Positions 26,647 through 35,993 of a stretch of DNA of 64,000 bases are shown in pieces. A program made the translations under genes and the position numbers. The stretch is from contig NZ_CP016793.1 of NCBI RefSeq assembly GCF_001701025.1, forward strand, positions 3,100,001 through 3,164,000, given 5' to 3'. Within the stretch, counting starts at the first letter, position 1. Each line of letters begins with the position of its first letter. The notes under the pieces are model-generated. The model ran no database searches, was not told the origin of the DNA, and saw only the letters and a program-made list of their open reading frames with translations. The stretch is from Lentzea guizhouensis (GTDB lineage Bacteria > Actinomycetota > Actinomycetes > Mycobacteriales > Pseudonocardiaceae).

Positions 26647-28328
26647 TCCACGTAGTGCTGGATGCTCTGCGTGAGCAGGCCGTCCGCGGTCCGCCCACGC
26701 ACCTCGACGTTCGGGAACGGGTGGTCGCCGAAGTCGATCTGCACCGCGGCCTGCCCGTTCGCGTCCGCGGCCACCGTCAGCTCCTCGGTGGCACCGTTGA
26801 CGCGGTAGAGGTACTCGGCGATGTCCAGCGCCTCCGGCGGGAAGATGCGGATCTCCTGCCGGTCGCCCTGCACGAACGGCCACGACGGGTGGGTCGACAG
26901 GTAGCTGTGACCGGCCTCGGTGAGGTGACCCGCAGCCGTCCGCGCCCTGACCGACACGCTGGTCGAGTGGGAGCTGGTGACGCGGATGTCCACCGCGGCG
27001 CTGCACCGGTCGCAGGGAGCGGGGACGGTGATCTCCGGGCCGTTGTTGACCGAGTAGACGTACTCGGTCACGTCCGGCTCGAACGACGTGAACGTGTAGG
27101 CGTACGTCTGACCGAGCATCGGGTGGTCGACCGGCAGTTCGAAGACGTGCACGTGCGTGGGCCGCACCTGGAACCGGAACCGCGTGGCGTTCGACACGTG
27201 ACCGACCCGGTCCACCGACCGCACGTCGAGCACCTTGTCGCCGGAGCTGGGCACGACGACCGTGATCGTGGCCTTGCCGCCGGGCTGGTCGGCCGCCACG
27301 CGCCCGGTGGCCTGGCCGTTGTAGTCGAAGGCGACGACATCGGGATCACCCCCGGCGTCGAACGTGATCGTGCCGGGAAAACCGGCGCCGGTCTGCGGGA
27401 AGTCCGCCGACGTGACGACCGGCGCCGTCGCCGGGGCGGCCAGGTCGGTGGTGAAGCGGCACGGTGGGCTCGGCACGCCCTTGTCGGCGCCGTCCTCGCC
27501 CTGCGCGGTCCACTCGTAGGTGTGGCCGTGCTCGATGAACCCGGTCGGCAGGTAGTACGTGCCGTCGCTGTGGGTGGCGATGCCCTCGTGCCGCTTCGCC
27601 GGCTCGGCGACGTCGGTCACCACGTACCGGATCTGGAAGCCCGGGGCCGGATCGGAGTCGGTGACCTGCGCGTGCAGGGCGGGCTCCCGGCCGACCAGGT
27701 GTTCCCGGCCGTCACAAGGCTTGCCGTTGACCCGCGGGTCGGTCGCCGCGCTCGGCGGGGTGTTGACACCGGCCTGGACGGACAGGGCGGCGTAGCGGCG
27801 GCCGAAGCCGACGTCGAGCTGCCGGTGCGAGGCCATGCGCAGTGCGAAGGTCGCCTTCTCCGCGCCGGTCGCGACCGCTCGCGTCAACGCCGCGGAGATG
27901 TCCCAGGACAACCGTCCCAGGCACTCACCGCTGACGGTGCCCTCCAAGCGGCTGAGCTCCTTCGGTGCTCGTGCCCAGGTGGGTTGCTCGGCCACCTCGG
28001 TCTGCCACAGCTCGACCGACCGCGGCTTTGCGCAGTCCGTCACCGCCGTCTCGTACGTGTATGCGTGCACGTCATGAATTCGCTTGCCGCGCAATGGTTT
28101 CAGGTCGACGGTGAAGTAGCTCTTCGTCGAGTGGAACTGGTTCTCACCATCCCGCCAAGCGCCCACCGGCCACGTTTTGTCGGTGAGCGTCTTGAACGGT
28201 GAGCGCAGGTCCGCATACCCCTGCGCGACAGGCGGCAGGTCTTGCACCCACCGCTGTGCCGACGCCGGGACCACGGCGAGCGCCGTGGTCGCGGCAATGA
28301 TCAGCAACGTGCTCAGGACACGTCTCAA
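26643..28328 (-). CDS. Secreted multi-domain beta-sandwich protein
   Basis: About 561 aa from a TTG at 28328, placed after a GGGGGG run; an upstream TTG at 28343 is possible. A Sec signal peptide (LSTLLIIAATTALAVVPASA) ends near AQ. The mature part has an N-terminal DNRLRE-like domain (FHSTKSYFTVDLKPLRGKRI, then SVELWQTEV) followed by several Ig/FN3-like modules. CDGREHLV, PCRFTTDL and PCDRCSA may form disulphides. No catalytic motif is seen; probably an extracellular structural or binding protein. Confidence 0.8.
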   Translation of the reverse strand: MRRVLSTLLIIAATTALAVVPASAQRWVQDLPPVAQGYADLRSPFKTLTDKTWPVGAWRDGENQFHSTKSYFTVDLKPLRGKRIHDVHAYTYETAVTDCAKPRSVELWQTEVAEQPTWARAPKELSRLEGTVSGECLGRLSWDISAALTRAVATGAEKATFALRMASHRQLDVGFGRRYAALSVQAGVNTPPSAATDPRVNGKPCDGREHLVGREPALHAQVTDSDPAPGFQIRYVVTDVAEPAKRHEGIATHSDGTYYLPTGFIEHGHTYEWTAQGEDGADKGVPSPPCRFTTDLAAPATAPVVTSADFPQTGAGFPGTITFDAGGDPDVVAFDYNGQATGRVAADQPGGKATITVVVPSSGDKVLDVRSVDRVGHVSNATRFRFQVRPTHVHVFELPVDHPMLGQTYAYTFTSFEPDVTEYVYSVNNGPEITVPAPCDRCSAAVDIRVTSSHSTSVSVRARTAAGHLTEAGHSYLSTHPSWPFVQGDRQEIRIFPPEALDIAEYLYRVNGATEELTVAADANGQAAVQIDFGDHPFPNVEVRGRTADGLLTQSIQHYVD

Positions 28329-28385
28329 CCTGGATCCCCCCAAGGACTCGGGCCCGGCCCCCAGCCGGGTCGAGTCCGACGTTAC

Positions 28386-29861
28386 TCAGCAACAGGCCCG
28401 CTGAACAGCGGGAAACGGCTCCTGCGCCGCCTTCTCCGCGTCCGCCAGCATCCGCGCGCGCTCCTCCTCACCGAGCACCCGCCCGCGGGTCAGCACCGAG
28501 TGGATGCGCCGGGTGTTGCGGATGTCGGCGAGCGGGTTCCCGTGCAGCACCACGAGGTCCGCGCGCTGTCCCGGCCGCAGCGTGCCGGCCGGTTCGCCGA
28601 GCACGGTGGCCGGGCCGGCCGTCGCCGCCCGCAGCGCTGCCAACGGCGACAACCCCGCCTCGACCAGCAGCTCCAGCTCGTCGTGCACGGAGAACCCGGC
28701 GTAGGTGTACGGGTTGCCGGTGTCGGTGCCGACGAGCACGCCGACGTCGAGCGCGTGCATCTCCGCCACCTGGTCCATGCGCCTGCGCAGGAAGAGCTCC
28801 TGATCGCGGATCTCCTGCGGTGTCACCGGAACCCACTGCTTCAACTGGTCGGCCCACAGCTGCTTCATGAACGGCGGCACGTACTTCAGCCGTTCGTCGT
28901 CGGCGAACCGGTCGGCCGGGCTGCCGTACACGCGCATCGCCCCGATCGTCGGCGAGAGCCAGGAGTTGTTGCGCCGCAGTCGTTTCGCCAGCTGCACCGC
29001 CTTGGACCGGCGGTGTGACAGCGTGGCCAGGCGCTCGCACTCCAGCCACTGCTTGAACCAGCCGAACGGGTTCGCCGGGTCCAGCGGTGTCCGCCCGATC
29101 CGGTCCCGCAGCTCGTCCTCCTGGCTGCTCGTCGCGAGCGGCAGGCCGTACATGTGCTCGAACGTCCGCTGCCCCAGGTCGCTCGCCTCGCCCAACGGCA
29201 CGTGGCACGAGTTGTGCCCGGCGAACGGAATCCCGATGCGCGCGCGCTCGTCCGCGATCGCCGTGAGCGTCGCACGGTCCAGGTACGAGTAGACCTTGAC
29301 GAACTCGGCCCCCTGCCCGGCCCAGTCCCGCACCGCCGCCCGGCCCTCCTCGGGCGTGCGCGCGATCAACGGCCCCGGCAACATCGAGTCCGGCCCGTCG
29401 ATGATCGTGCTGCCCACGACCAGCTTCGGCCCGAACACCTCGCCGCGCTCGACCCGGTCGCGCAGCTCGTAGATCGGCCCGAAGCCCCACATCTCTCGGA
29501 GCCCCACCACGCCGTTGGCCAGGCACATCGGGAACGTGACGCGGTCGGAGTACGCGCCGTGCACGTGCATGTCCCACAGGCCCGGGATCACGTACTTGCC
29601 CGGCAGGTCGAGCACGGTCGCGTTCGGCGGCAACGGCAGGTCGCAGCCGCCGACCGCGAGGATCCTGTTGTCCGCCAGCACGATGGTGGCGTCGCGCCGG
29701 GGTGGCGAGCCGGTGGTGTCGACGAGCGTCACGCCGCGCAGGGCGGTGACGCCCGTGGAGCCGGACGCTGCGGCCCGGCCCGGCGCGACCAGGCCCACGC
29801 CCGCCGCCGCACCGAGCCCGGCCAGCCATCCCAGCAGTTCACGTCGCGTGGTGTCGGTCAT
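28386..29861 (-). CDS. Tat-exported amidohydrolase (imidazolonepropionase-like)
   Basis: 491 aa from the ATG at 29861. A twin-arginine signal is present (TDTTRRELLGWLAGLGAAAG). The amidohydrolase barrel shows the HxH metal site in PGLWDMHVHGAYSD, a Lys in EFVKVYSYLD, later His residues in PFAGHNSCHV and RTFEHMYGLP, and the C-terminal Asp in VLVGTDTGNPYTYAG. Likely a metal-dependent hydrolase of peptides or cyclic amides outside the membrane; substrate not readable. Confidence 0.88.
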   Translation of the reverse strand: MTDTTRRELLGWLAGLGAAAGVGLVAPGRAAASGSTGVTALRGVTLVDTTGSPPRRDATIVLADNRILAVGGCDLPLPPNATVLDLPGKYVIPGLWDMHVHGAYSDRVTFPMCLANGVVGLREMWGFGPIYELRDRVERGEVFGPKLVVGSTIIDGPDSMLPGPLIARTPEEGRAAVRDWAGQGAEFVKVYSYLDRATLTAIADERARIGIPFAGHNSCHVPLGEASDLGQRTFEHMYGLPLATSSQEDELRDRIGRTPLDPANPFGWFKQWLECERLATLSHRRSKAVQLAKRLRRNNSWLSPTIGAMRVYGSPADRFADDERLKYVPPFMKQLWADQLKQWVPVTPQEIRDQELFLRRRMDQVAEMHALDVGVLVGTDTGNPYTYAGFSVHDELELLVEAGLSPLAALRAATAGPATVLGEPAGTLRPGQRADLVVLHGNPLADIRNTRRIHSVLTRGRVLGEEERARMLADAEKAAQEPFPAVQRACC

Positions 29862-29895
29862 GCCGATCAACCAACACCTTGACGTAACGGAAGAC

Positions 29896-31050
29896 TCAAC
29901 CCCTGCCGGACATCGCGTTCAGCAGCGAGTGCTGTGCGTCGTCGTGCCCGACCTCCCACATGAACGTCCCGAGCAACCCGCGTGAACGGGCGAAACCGGC
30001 GCGGATGCCGATCGAGCGCGGGTTCTCGTACGACACGAACTTCTTCTCGGCCGCGTTGAACAGCCACGGCGACTGCGCGACGGGGTGCCAGTACTCCTGC
30101 CACCCCGGCGTGTTCTTGAGCTTCAGCGCCTCGTCATAGCCGTCGACCCAGAACGCGCTGTCGTAAGGCTGGTAGAGACCGTGCTGCGGGCCCTCGGTCT
30201 TGACGTTGAAACCGCGGCCGTAGAACGGCACTCCCAGCACCATCTTGCGCGGTGGAACGCCGTGCCGCTGGTAGTAGTCGATCGCGCCGACGACGTTGTT
30301 CCACTTCCGGTCGGCGGTGGGCATCGGGTCGTTCGAGACCTCGCGGAAACCGGCGTTGAACGTGGCCACGGGCGAGAAACCGGTGCCGAGGTCGTAGGTC
30401 ATGACGTTGATGAAGTCCATGACCCGCGCCAGTTCGCGCAGCTCAAACGACTTCGCCGGGTCGTACGGGCCGTCGGTCTGCAACCGGCCGGCGGGCAACG
30501 CGGCGGTGACGAGCTTCCTGGATCCCAGCGCGCGCCGGAAGTCCTTGGTCAGCAACGTCATGTTGCGCCTGTCCGCCGGTCGGTCGGTGATCTCGGCCGG
30601 GCCGCCGTAGACGGGGAACTCCCAGTCGATGTCGATGCCGTCGAAGGTCCCGTCGCGGAAGAACAGGTCCACACAGGACTGGACGAGCGTGGAGCGCGAG
30701 GCCGGGGTCAGCGCGGCGTCGGAGAACCCGCCCGCGCCCCAGCCGCCCAGCGAGATCAACGCCTTCAGCGACGGCTTGCGCTTCTTCAGATCGCGGATGT
30801 CCGCGAAGTCCTTGGCCGCGGTCGGGGCCGTCATCACGCACTTGCCGTTCTCGATCAGGGCGAACGCGTAGAACAGGTGCGTGATCGGGGTGGTCGTGGG
30901 GATGGACGAGATCGGCTTCGAGCCGCTGTACCAGTTGCCGTAGTAGGCGCCGACGATCTTGCGCGGTGCGGCCTCGGCGAGCGGCGCGGTGCCGGCCGAG
31001 ACGGAGAGCGCGGCGAGTGCGACGGCCAGTCCCTTGCGGAGCAACGACAT
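29896..31050 (-). CDS. Secreted chitinase-like glycoside hydrolase family 18
   Basis: 384 aa. Signal peptide KGLAVALAALSVSAGTAPLAEA. The GH18 catalytic motif DxxDxDxE is intact as FDGIDIDWEFP, supported by LKALISLGGWGAGGFSDA and the later FINVMTYDL and MVLGVPFYGRGF strands. It cleaves chitin-type beta-1,4-GlcNAc chains by substrate-assisted catalysis. A DasR-type box sits 12 nt upstream of the start, linking it to GlcNAc metabolism (nagK-nagA at 33905-35964). Confidence 0.93.
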   Translation of the reverse strand: MSLLRKGLAVALAALSVSAGTAPLAEAAPRKIVGAYYGNWYSGSKPISSIPTTTPITHLFYAFALIENGKCVMTAPTAAKDFADIRDLKKRKPSLKALISLGGWGAGGFSDAALTPASRSTLVQSCVDLFFRDGTFDGIDIDWEFPVYGGPAEITDRPADRRNMTLLTKDFRRALGSRKLVTAALPAGRLQTDGPYDPAKSFELRELARVMDFINVMTYDLGTGFSPVATFNAGFREVSNDPMPTADRKWNNVVGAIDYYQRHGVPPRKMVLGVPFYGRGFNVKTEGPQHGLYQPYDSAFWVDGYDEALKLKNTPGWQEYWHPVAQSPWLFNAAEKKFVSYENPRSIGIRAGFARSRGLLGTFMWEVGHDDAQHSLLNAMSGRG

Positions 31051-31061
31051 CAGTGGCCTCC

Positions 31062-31077
31062 ATTGGTCCAGACCACT
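31062..31077. promoter_or_regulatory. DasR-responsive element (dre) for the chitinase
   Basis: ATTGGTCCAGACCACT, a near-perfect match to the GntR-type DasR box built on TGGTCTAGACCA. It lies 12 nt before the GH18 start. DasR represses chitin and GlcNAc genes and is released by GlcN-6-P. A second box is at 35994-36009. Confidence 0.88.
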
Positions 31078-31083
31078 AGCAAC

Positions 31084-31653
31084 CTAGGGGCGGTATCCGA
31101 CCTGGTGCAACACTTTGTGCAAGTAAGTTTCCAGTTCGGCGGCCGTCGGCTGCTCCGGCCGGGTGAGCGCCCGGTAGAAAAGCGCACCTCCGACCATGTC
31201 CACCACCAGCGACAGGTCGGTACCGGCCGGGAAACCGGGACGGACGACGTCGTACAGCACAGCCCGGCGCGGTGCGATGAAGAGCTCCCAGTACCGCCGC
31301 ATCAGCTCGAAGTTGTCCGCCGACGCCCCCACGATCCGGCGCAGCAGCTGGATCGACTGCGGCGTCGACATCAGTGCCGCCCACGCCTTCAGCGTCTCCT
31401 CCGGCGGCGCGACGGCCATCCGTTCCGGATCGAGCGCCGCGACCGTGCGCGGCAGCTCGATCACGCTGAACAGCAGCTCCTCCTTGGTGGCGAACCGCCG
31501 GTAGACCGTCGCGCGGGTCACGCCCGCGCGCCGGGCCACCTGCTCGATCGACGTGCCGTCGAGGCCGCGTTCCAGGAACAGCTCGAACGCCGCCGTCAGG
31601 ATCGCGCCGTCCGCCTCGGGGTCGCGGGGACGCCCAGCACTTCGTTCAGCCAC
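31084..31653 (-). CDS. TetR-family regulator linked to an FAD monooxygenase
   Basis: 189 aa from GTG 31653 (product begins VAERSAGRPRDPEADGAIL); a start at 31689 would add 12 residues. HTH: AAFELFLERGLDGTSIEQVA, then RRAGVTRATVYRRFATKEEL. The C-terminal part resembles the TetR_C_11-type domain. It overlaps the 3' end of the monooxygenase gene, so the pair forms an operon. A palindrome before that gene (32884-32904) is the probable operator. Confidence 0.88.
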   Translation of the reverse strand: MAERSAGRPRDPEADGAILTAAFELFLERGLDGTSIEQVARRAGVTRATVYRRFATKEELLFSVIELPRTVAALDPERMAVAPPEETLKAWAALMSTPQSIQLLRRIVGASADNFELMRRYWELFIAPRRAVLYDVVRPGFPAGTDLSLVVDMVGGALFYRALTRPEQPTAAELETYLHKVLHQVGYRP

Positions 31654-32880
31654 GCGGTGAGCCTTTCGGGGTTCGACGGGCCGCGCCACGCCAGGTGCCC
31701 GTCCGGGCGCACCAGCAGCGTCTCGCCGGCGCGTTCATGGTGCACGACGTCCCCCAGCCGCTCCCGTGCCACCTCCAGGCACGTCGCCGGCCCCGCGAGC
31801 ACCCACCGGCCGACCCGCGAACGCCGGCACCCGCTGACCGCCGCGCCGCCCGGCCGCCAGCGGACCGGAGTACCGCACGCCGAGCTGCGAGGCGGACCGG
31901 ACCAGCCGCCGTTGCACGGGCCGGATGTTCAGCAGCGGCCACATCACCCGGTCCCGGATCGTCCGCGTCACCAGGCCGGGACCCAGCACCAGCCGGGTCG
32001 CCGGAGTGGTCGAGGCGAGCACCCGCGCACCGATCGGCCGCCGCTCGGCCTCGTAGGTGTCGAGCAGCCGCTCGTCCGCCCGGCCATGCACCACCAGCGC
32101 GAGCTTCCACGCGAGGTTCTCCGCGTCACCCAGTCCGGTGTTCATGCCCTGCCCGCCCACCGGGCTGTGGATGTGCGCCGCGTCGCCCGCCAGGAACACG
32201 GTCCCCCGCCGGTAGGTCACGGCCTGCCTGCGGTGGATCCGGAACGTCGACTCCCACTCCACCTCCTCGACCGGGCCCGGCGTCCACCGCCCGCCGTCCG
32301 GTGACATCACCCGCCAGACGCCGCCGGGCAACGGGAAGACCGTCGTCATCGACGGCCCGTCGGCGAAGATGTGGATCGACTCGCGGTCGAGGTCCCACGC
32401 CGCGCGGACGTCGCGCAGCAGGAAGTTCTCCATCACCTGCGAACCTTCGAACGCGATGCCGGCGTGCTTGCGCACCCACGAATGCGCGCCGTCGCAACCG
32501 ATCAACCAGTCCGCGTCCGCGACCGTCTCCGCCGGGGTGTCCCACTCGACCTCCACCCCGAGCGCGGACAGCCGGTCACGCAGCCGGTCCTCCACGCGGG
32601 CCTGCGAGACCACCAGCTGACCGGCCTCGCGCAGGGCGCTCATGTCCAGCGCCACCTCGCCGTTGACCCGCATCTTCCGCAGCCGCACCGCCTTCTCGGC
32701 CAGGTCGCCCAGCGCGCCCAGCCGGGCCAGCACCTCGGCTCCCCGCGGCTGCACCCCCATCGCCCTCGACGTCGTGGCCGGGCCGGAAGCCGCGTCCACC
32801 ACCCGCACGTCCACCTCGAACCGCCGCAGTCCGCACGCCAGCGCCAAGCCGGTCGGACCCGCCCCCACGATCGTGATCAT
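31596..32880 (-). pseudogene. FAD-dependent aromatic monooxygenase (MhpA/PheA type), frameshifted near the C-terminus
   Basis: From ATG 32880 the frame gives a flavin monooxygenase: TIVGAGPTGLALACGLRRF (GxGxxG), DWLIGCDGAHSWVRKHAGI (DG motif), and VFLAGDAAHIHSPVGGQGMN (GD motif). After QLGVRYSGPLA the frame becomes Gly/Arg-rich and ends at 31735. The expected C-terminal thioredoxin-like domain (VLAGPATCLEVARERLGD to GPSNPERLTAWLNEVLG) continues in another frame to 31596. A single-base indel around 31800-31860 explains this; it may be real decay or a sequencing error. The catalytic core is intact. Confidence 0.8.
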
Positions 32881-32883
32881 ACA

Positions 32884-32904
32884 AATACAGTACAGCTCTG
32901 TATT
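32884..32904. promoter_or_regulatory. Palindromic operator before the monooxygenase-TetR operon
   Basis: AATACAG, 7 nt, CTGTATT: a perfect 7-bp inverted repeat within 4 nt of the monooxygenase start codon. It is AT-rich against the local background, as expected of a TetR-type operator and -10 region overlapping it. The cognate regulator is probably the TetR gene at 31084. Confidence 0.8.
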
Positions 32905-32918
32905 CAAACTTGGCCAGC

Positions 32919-32947
32919 AAAAAGGCCCACCGGGTGCGACGGGCCTT
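32919..32947 (-). terminator. Intrinsic terminator of the downstream dedA gene
   Basis: On the minus strand AAGGCCC pairs with GGGCCTT, followed by a T run, 9 nt after the DedA stop codon. Confidence 0.8.
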
Positions 32948-32955
32948 CCGGGAGC

Positions 32956-33678
32956 TCAGCGCTCGACGCGCGGGATGATCTGGGTCGAGTCGTCCTGCAG
33001 CTGCGCCTCCATCACCTGCGTGATGTCGTCCGCCTCCTCCTCCAGGAGCGACTTCTTCTCCCTGCGCGCCTTGATCACCTCGACGATGATCGGCACGATC
33101 GACAGGAAGACGATGGCGAGCAGCGTGATCTCCAGGTTCTCCTTGATGAAGGAGACCTGGCCGAGGAAGTAGCCCAGGACCGTCAGGCCCGCCGCCCACG
33201 CCACGCCGCCGATCGCGGAGTAGGTGAAGTACTTCTTCGGGTCCATCCTGCCGACACCGGCCATCGCCGTGATGAACGTGCGGACGATCGGCACGAACCG
33301 GGCGAGGACGATGGCACGCGCGCCGTACTTGTCGAAGAACTCCTGCGTCTTGTCGACGTACTCCTTCTTGAAGATCTTCGACTCGGGCTTGGAGAACAGC
33401 GCCGGTCCGGCCTTCGCGCCGATGTAGTAGCCCACGACGTTGCCGACGAACGCGCAGATCGTCAGCAGCACGCAGACGAGCCAGAGCGGGGTGTCGATGG
33501 TGCCCGCCGCGACGAAGAGGCCTGCGGTGAACAGCAGTGAGTCGCCCGGCAGGAAGAAACCGACGAGCAGCCCGCACTCAGCGAAGATGATGAGGCACAG
33601 CCCGATGAGCATGTACGGGCCGAGCCCGTTCAGCAGCACGGTGGGGTCCAGCCAGTCAGGGCCCAATGCAATCGTCAC
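32956..33678 (-). CDS. DedA-family membrane protein (second copy)
   Basis: 240 aa from GTG 33678. DedA features: CGLLVGFFLPGDSLLFTAGL, GNVVGYYIGAKAGPALF, and the basic loop ARFVPIVRTFITAMAGVGRM. A C-terminal cytosolic acidic helix follows (KKSLLEEEADDITQVMEAQL). It differs from the DedA at 24442 by this tail. TACCGT (33686-33691) is 7 nt upstream of the start (leaderless layout), so it can be transcribed apart from the nag operon. Confidence 0.92.
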   Translation of the reverse strand: MTIALGPDWLDPTVLLNGLGPYMLIGLCLIIFAECGLLVGFFLPGDSLLFTAGLFVAAGTIDTPLWLVCVLLTICAFVGNVVGYYIGAKAGPALFSKPESKIFKKEYVDKTQEFFDKYGARAIVLARFVPIVRTFITAMAGVGRMDPKKYFTYSAIGGVAWAAGLTVLGYFLGQVSFIKENLEITLLAIVFLSIVPIIVEVIKARREKKSLLEEEADDITQVMEAQLQDDSTQIIPRVER

Positions 33679-33695
33679 GGCGACAACGGTACAGG

Positions 33696-33890
33696 TCAGC
33701 CGAGCGTGATCACTGCGGCCACCGTGCCCGCGGCCAGCCCCAACAGCAACGCGAGACCCAGCACCCACCACACGGACATGGGTGCCGGGCGCTCGGGAGC
33801 AACCGGGGCAGATGCGACAAATCCGGCATTCGTGCTGGTCGCCTGCGCACGCAGGGCGTTCGCCACCAGTCGCTCCGGATCGTCCGCCAT
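33696..33890 (-). CDS. Small single-pass membrane protein
   Basis: 64 aa. A soluble N-terminal 38 residues (MADDPERLVANALRAQATS) precede one membrane helix (SVWWVLGLALLLGLAAGTVA). It lies 14 nt after the nagA stop on the same strand and just before dedA. The codon pattern and tight packing suggest a real gene. Function unknown. Confidence 0.65.
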   Translation of the reverse strand: MADDPERLVANALRAQATSTNAGFVASAPVAPERPAPMSVWWVLGLALLLGLAAGTVAAVITLG

Positions 33891-33904
33891 GCCCCGCCCT
33901 CAGC

Positions 33905-35056
33905 TCAGTCCTTGACCCACTCGCCCTTGCTCATCACGTCCCTCGGCTTCAATTCTGCATCGAGGACGACGAGGTCGGCGGCGCAGCCCTGCTGCAGCTT
34001 GCCGGTGTCCAGGCCGAGCAGCTCCGCGCCGCGCGTCGCGGTGGCGTACGCGGCCTCCACGAGCGACAGTCCACACGCGTTCACGGCGTTGCGGAACGCC
34101 ATGTCCATCGTGAGCGTGCTGCCGGCCAGCGCGGCGCCTCCTGCCAACGTTGGAACGCCGTCGACGACGCGCACCTCGAGGCCGCCGACGTCGTACACGC
34201 CGTCACCCACGCCCGCCGCCGCGATGGCGTCGGTGATGAGGACGGTGCGCCGCAGACCGGCGTGGTGCGCGGCCAGCCGGACCGCCGTGGGGTGCAGGTG
34301 CACGAGGTCGCAGATGAGCTCGACGGTGACGCGTTCGTCGTCGAGCAGCGCTCCGATCGGGCCCGGTTCGCGGTGGTGCAGCGGGCGCATGCCGTTGAAC
34401 AGGTGCGTGGCCACGCTGGCACCGGCGTCGACGGCGGGGCGGACCTGCGCCTCGGTCGCGTCGGTGTGGCCGATGGCGGCGATGACGCCGTTGTCGACGA
34501 GCTGGTGCACGGCGTGCACCGCGCCCTCCAGCTCCGGCGCGACGGTGATCATGCGGACCGTGCCCTTGCCCGCGTCGAGCAGCTTCGTGACCGCGGTCTG
34601 CTCCGGCGGGCACAGGATCGCCGGGTCGTGCGCGCCGCAGCGGGCCGCCGACAGGAACGGGCCCTCCAGGTGGACGCCCGCGACGACGCCCTCCTGGACC
34701 AGCTCGGCGAGCGCCGAGACCTGGTCGGCCAGCTCCGGCACCGGGCGGGAGACCAGCGACGCGAGCAGCGTCGTGGTGCCGTGCCTGCGGTGCGCGGAGG
34801 CGGCCTTGCGGATCTTCACCGGGTCGCTGCTGGTGAACGCGTCCCCGCCACCGCCGTGGCAGTGGATGTCGACGAAGCCGGGCACGATCGTGCCGCCGCC
34901 GATGTCGGTCGTGGGACCGTCCGGAGCCGTCCCCTCGCCGACGGCGGCGATGCGGCCGTCCCTGACGCTGACCCACCCGTTCTCGAGCACCCTGTCCGGC
35001 GTGACGACCCGACCACCGGTCAGGGTCACGTCGACCGGTCCACCCCACGTGCTCAT
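33905..35056 (-). CDS. nagA: N-acetylglucosamine-6-phosphate deacetylase
   Basis: 383 aa. The metal-binding HxH is in PGFVDIHCHGGGGDAF, followed by VAGVHLEGPFLS, AAIGHTDATEAQV, THLFNGMRPLHHREPG and the catalytic Asp in LITDAIAAAG. It removes acetate from GlcNAc-6-P, giving GlcN-6-P, the DasR effector. Its ATG shares one base with the stop of the ROK kinase gene (TGATG), so the two are translationally coupled. Confidence 0.95.
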   Translation of the reverse strand: MSTWGGPVDVTLTGGRVVTPDRVLENGWVSVRDGRIAAVGEGTAPDGPTTDIGGGTIVPGFVDIHCHGGGGDAFTSSDPVKIRKAASAHRRHGTTTLLASLVSRPVPELADQVSALAELVQEGVVAGVHLEGPFLSAARCGAHDPAILCPPEQTAVTKLLDAGKGTVRMITVAPELEGAVHAVHQLVDNGVIAAIGHTDATEAQVRPAVDAGASVATHLFNGMRPLHHREPGPIGALLDDERVTVELICDLVHLHPTAVRLAAHHAGLRRTVLITDAIAAAGVGDGVYDVGGLEVRVVDGVPTLAGGAALAGSTLTMDMAFRNAVNACGLSLVEAAYATATRGAELLGLDTGKLQQGCAADLVVLDAELKPRDVMSKGEWVKD

Positions 35057-35964
35057 CACGCCTCCAGCGTGTCGATGGCCAGCAGCGCCGCGCCGAGGAA
35101 GCCCGCCTCGTCGCCGAGCGCCGCGAGCCGCAGCTCCGGTCGGCGCTGGAAGGCGATCAGCCCGTCCAGCCTGTCCTCGAGCGGCTCCACCAGCAGGTTT
35201 CCCGCCAGCGCGAGCCCACCACCGAGCACCACGGCCTCCGGGCCGAGCAACGTCGCCAGCACCAGGATCCCCCTGGCGAGCGCGTCCACGGCCTCGTGCC
35301 ACACGGCGACGGCGTCCTCGTCCCCGGCTTTCACCAGGCTTGCGACCTCAGCGGCACCGTTCACGGCTCGTCCGGTGCGCGCGGTGTAGCGACGTGCGAT
35401 GGCGGCGGAGGAAGCGACGGTCTCCACACACCCGACCTGCCCGCAGGCGCAGGGCACGCCGTGTCCGACGTTGACATGCCCGATCTCACCCGCGTACCCG
35501 CCACCGCTGAAGATCTGCCCGTCCAGCAGCAGCGCACCGGCGATCCCGGTGCCGATGGGCATGATCACCGCGTTGCGCAGCCCCTTCGCGGCCCCCATCC
35601 GGCACTCGGCCAGCCCCGCCGCCCGCACGTCGTGACCGAACGCGACGGGAACCCCGAGCCGCTCGGTCAGGACCGCGCTGAACGGGAACTCGCTCCACGG
35701 CAGGTTGGCCGTGTACACGCCGACACCGTTGACCTCGTCCACGATGCCCGGCGCCACGATCCCCACGGCGTCGACCTCGTGCTCGGAGGCCCCGCGGAGC
35801 TCGTCGACGAGCTCGGCGAGGACGTCCAGCAACGGCTCCAGCTGCCCGGGAGTCGCCCTGCGCGCGTGCTTCTGGGCCACCACGGCTTCCGCGGTGCCGG
35901 TGACCAGCGCTGCCTTGGTTTCGGTGCCACCGATGTCGACGGCGACCACGTGTCTGCGTGCCAC
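35056..35964 (-). CDS. nagK: ROK-family kinase, probable GlcNAc kinase
   Basis: 302 aa. Phosphate-binding VAVDIGGTETKAALVTG near the N-terminus, and the ROK zinc motif GHGVPCACGQVGCVETVA (CxCGxxGCxE). ROK proteins phosphorylate glucose, N-acetylglucosamine or related sugars. Coupling to nagA and the upstream DasR box favour GlcNAc; glucokinase activity cannot be excluded. Starts at GTG 35964. Confidence 0.87.
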   Translation of the reverse strand: MARRHVVAVDIGGTETKAALVTGTAEAVVAQKHARRATPGQLEPLLDVLAELVDELRGASEHEVDAVGIVAPGIVDEVNGVGVYTANLPWSEFPFSAVLTERLGVPVAFGHDVRAAGLAECRMGAAKGLRNAVIMPIGTGIAGALLLDGQIFSGGGYAGEIGHVNVGHGVPCACGQVGCVETVASSAAIARRYTARTGRAVNGAAEVASLVKAGDEDAVAVWHEAVDALARGILVLATLLGPEAVVLGGGLALAGNLLVEPLEDRLDGLIAFQRRPELRLAALGDEAGFLGAALLAIDTLEA

Positions 35965-35993
35965 GGGGACTGATCCTGCGGCATTAGCCCCCT

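Noticed and set aside
25680..28202. Plus-strand frame of about 840 codons across the GlcD-like gene and the secreted protein
   Set aside because: It is Arg/Ala/Gly/His-rich, out of phase with one real gene and antisense to the other. High GC removes stop codons.
30085..32304. 739-codon plus-strand frame over the chitinase, TetR and monooxygenase genes
   Set aside because: Antisense to three recognised genes; no domain, ribosome site or sensible composition.
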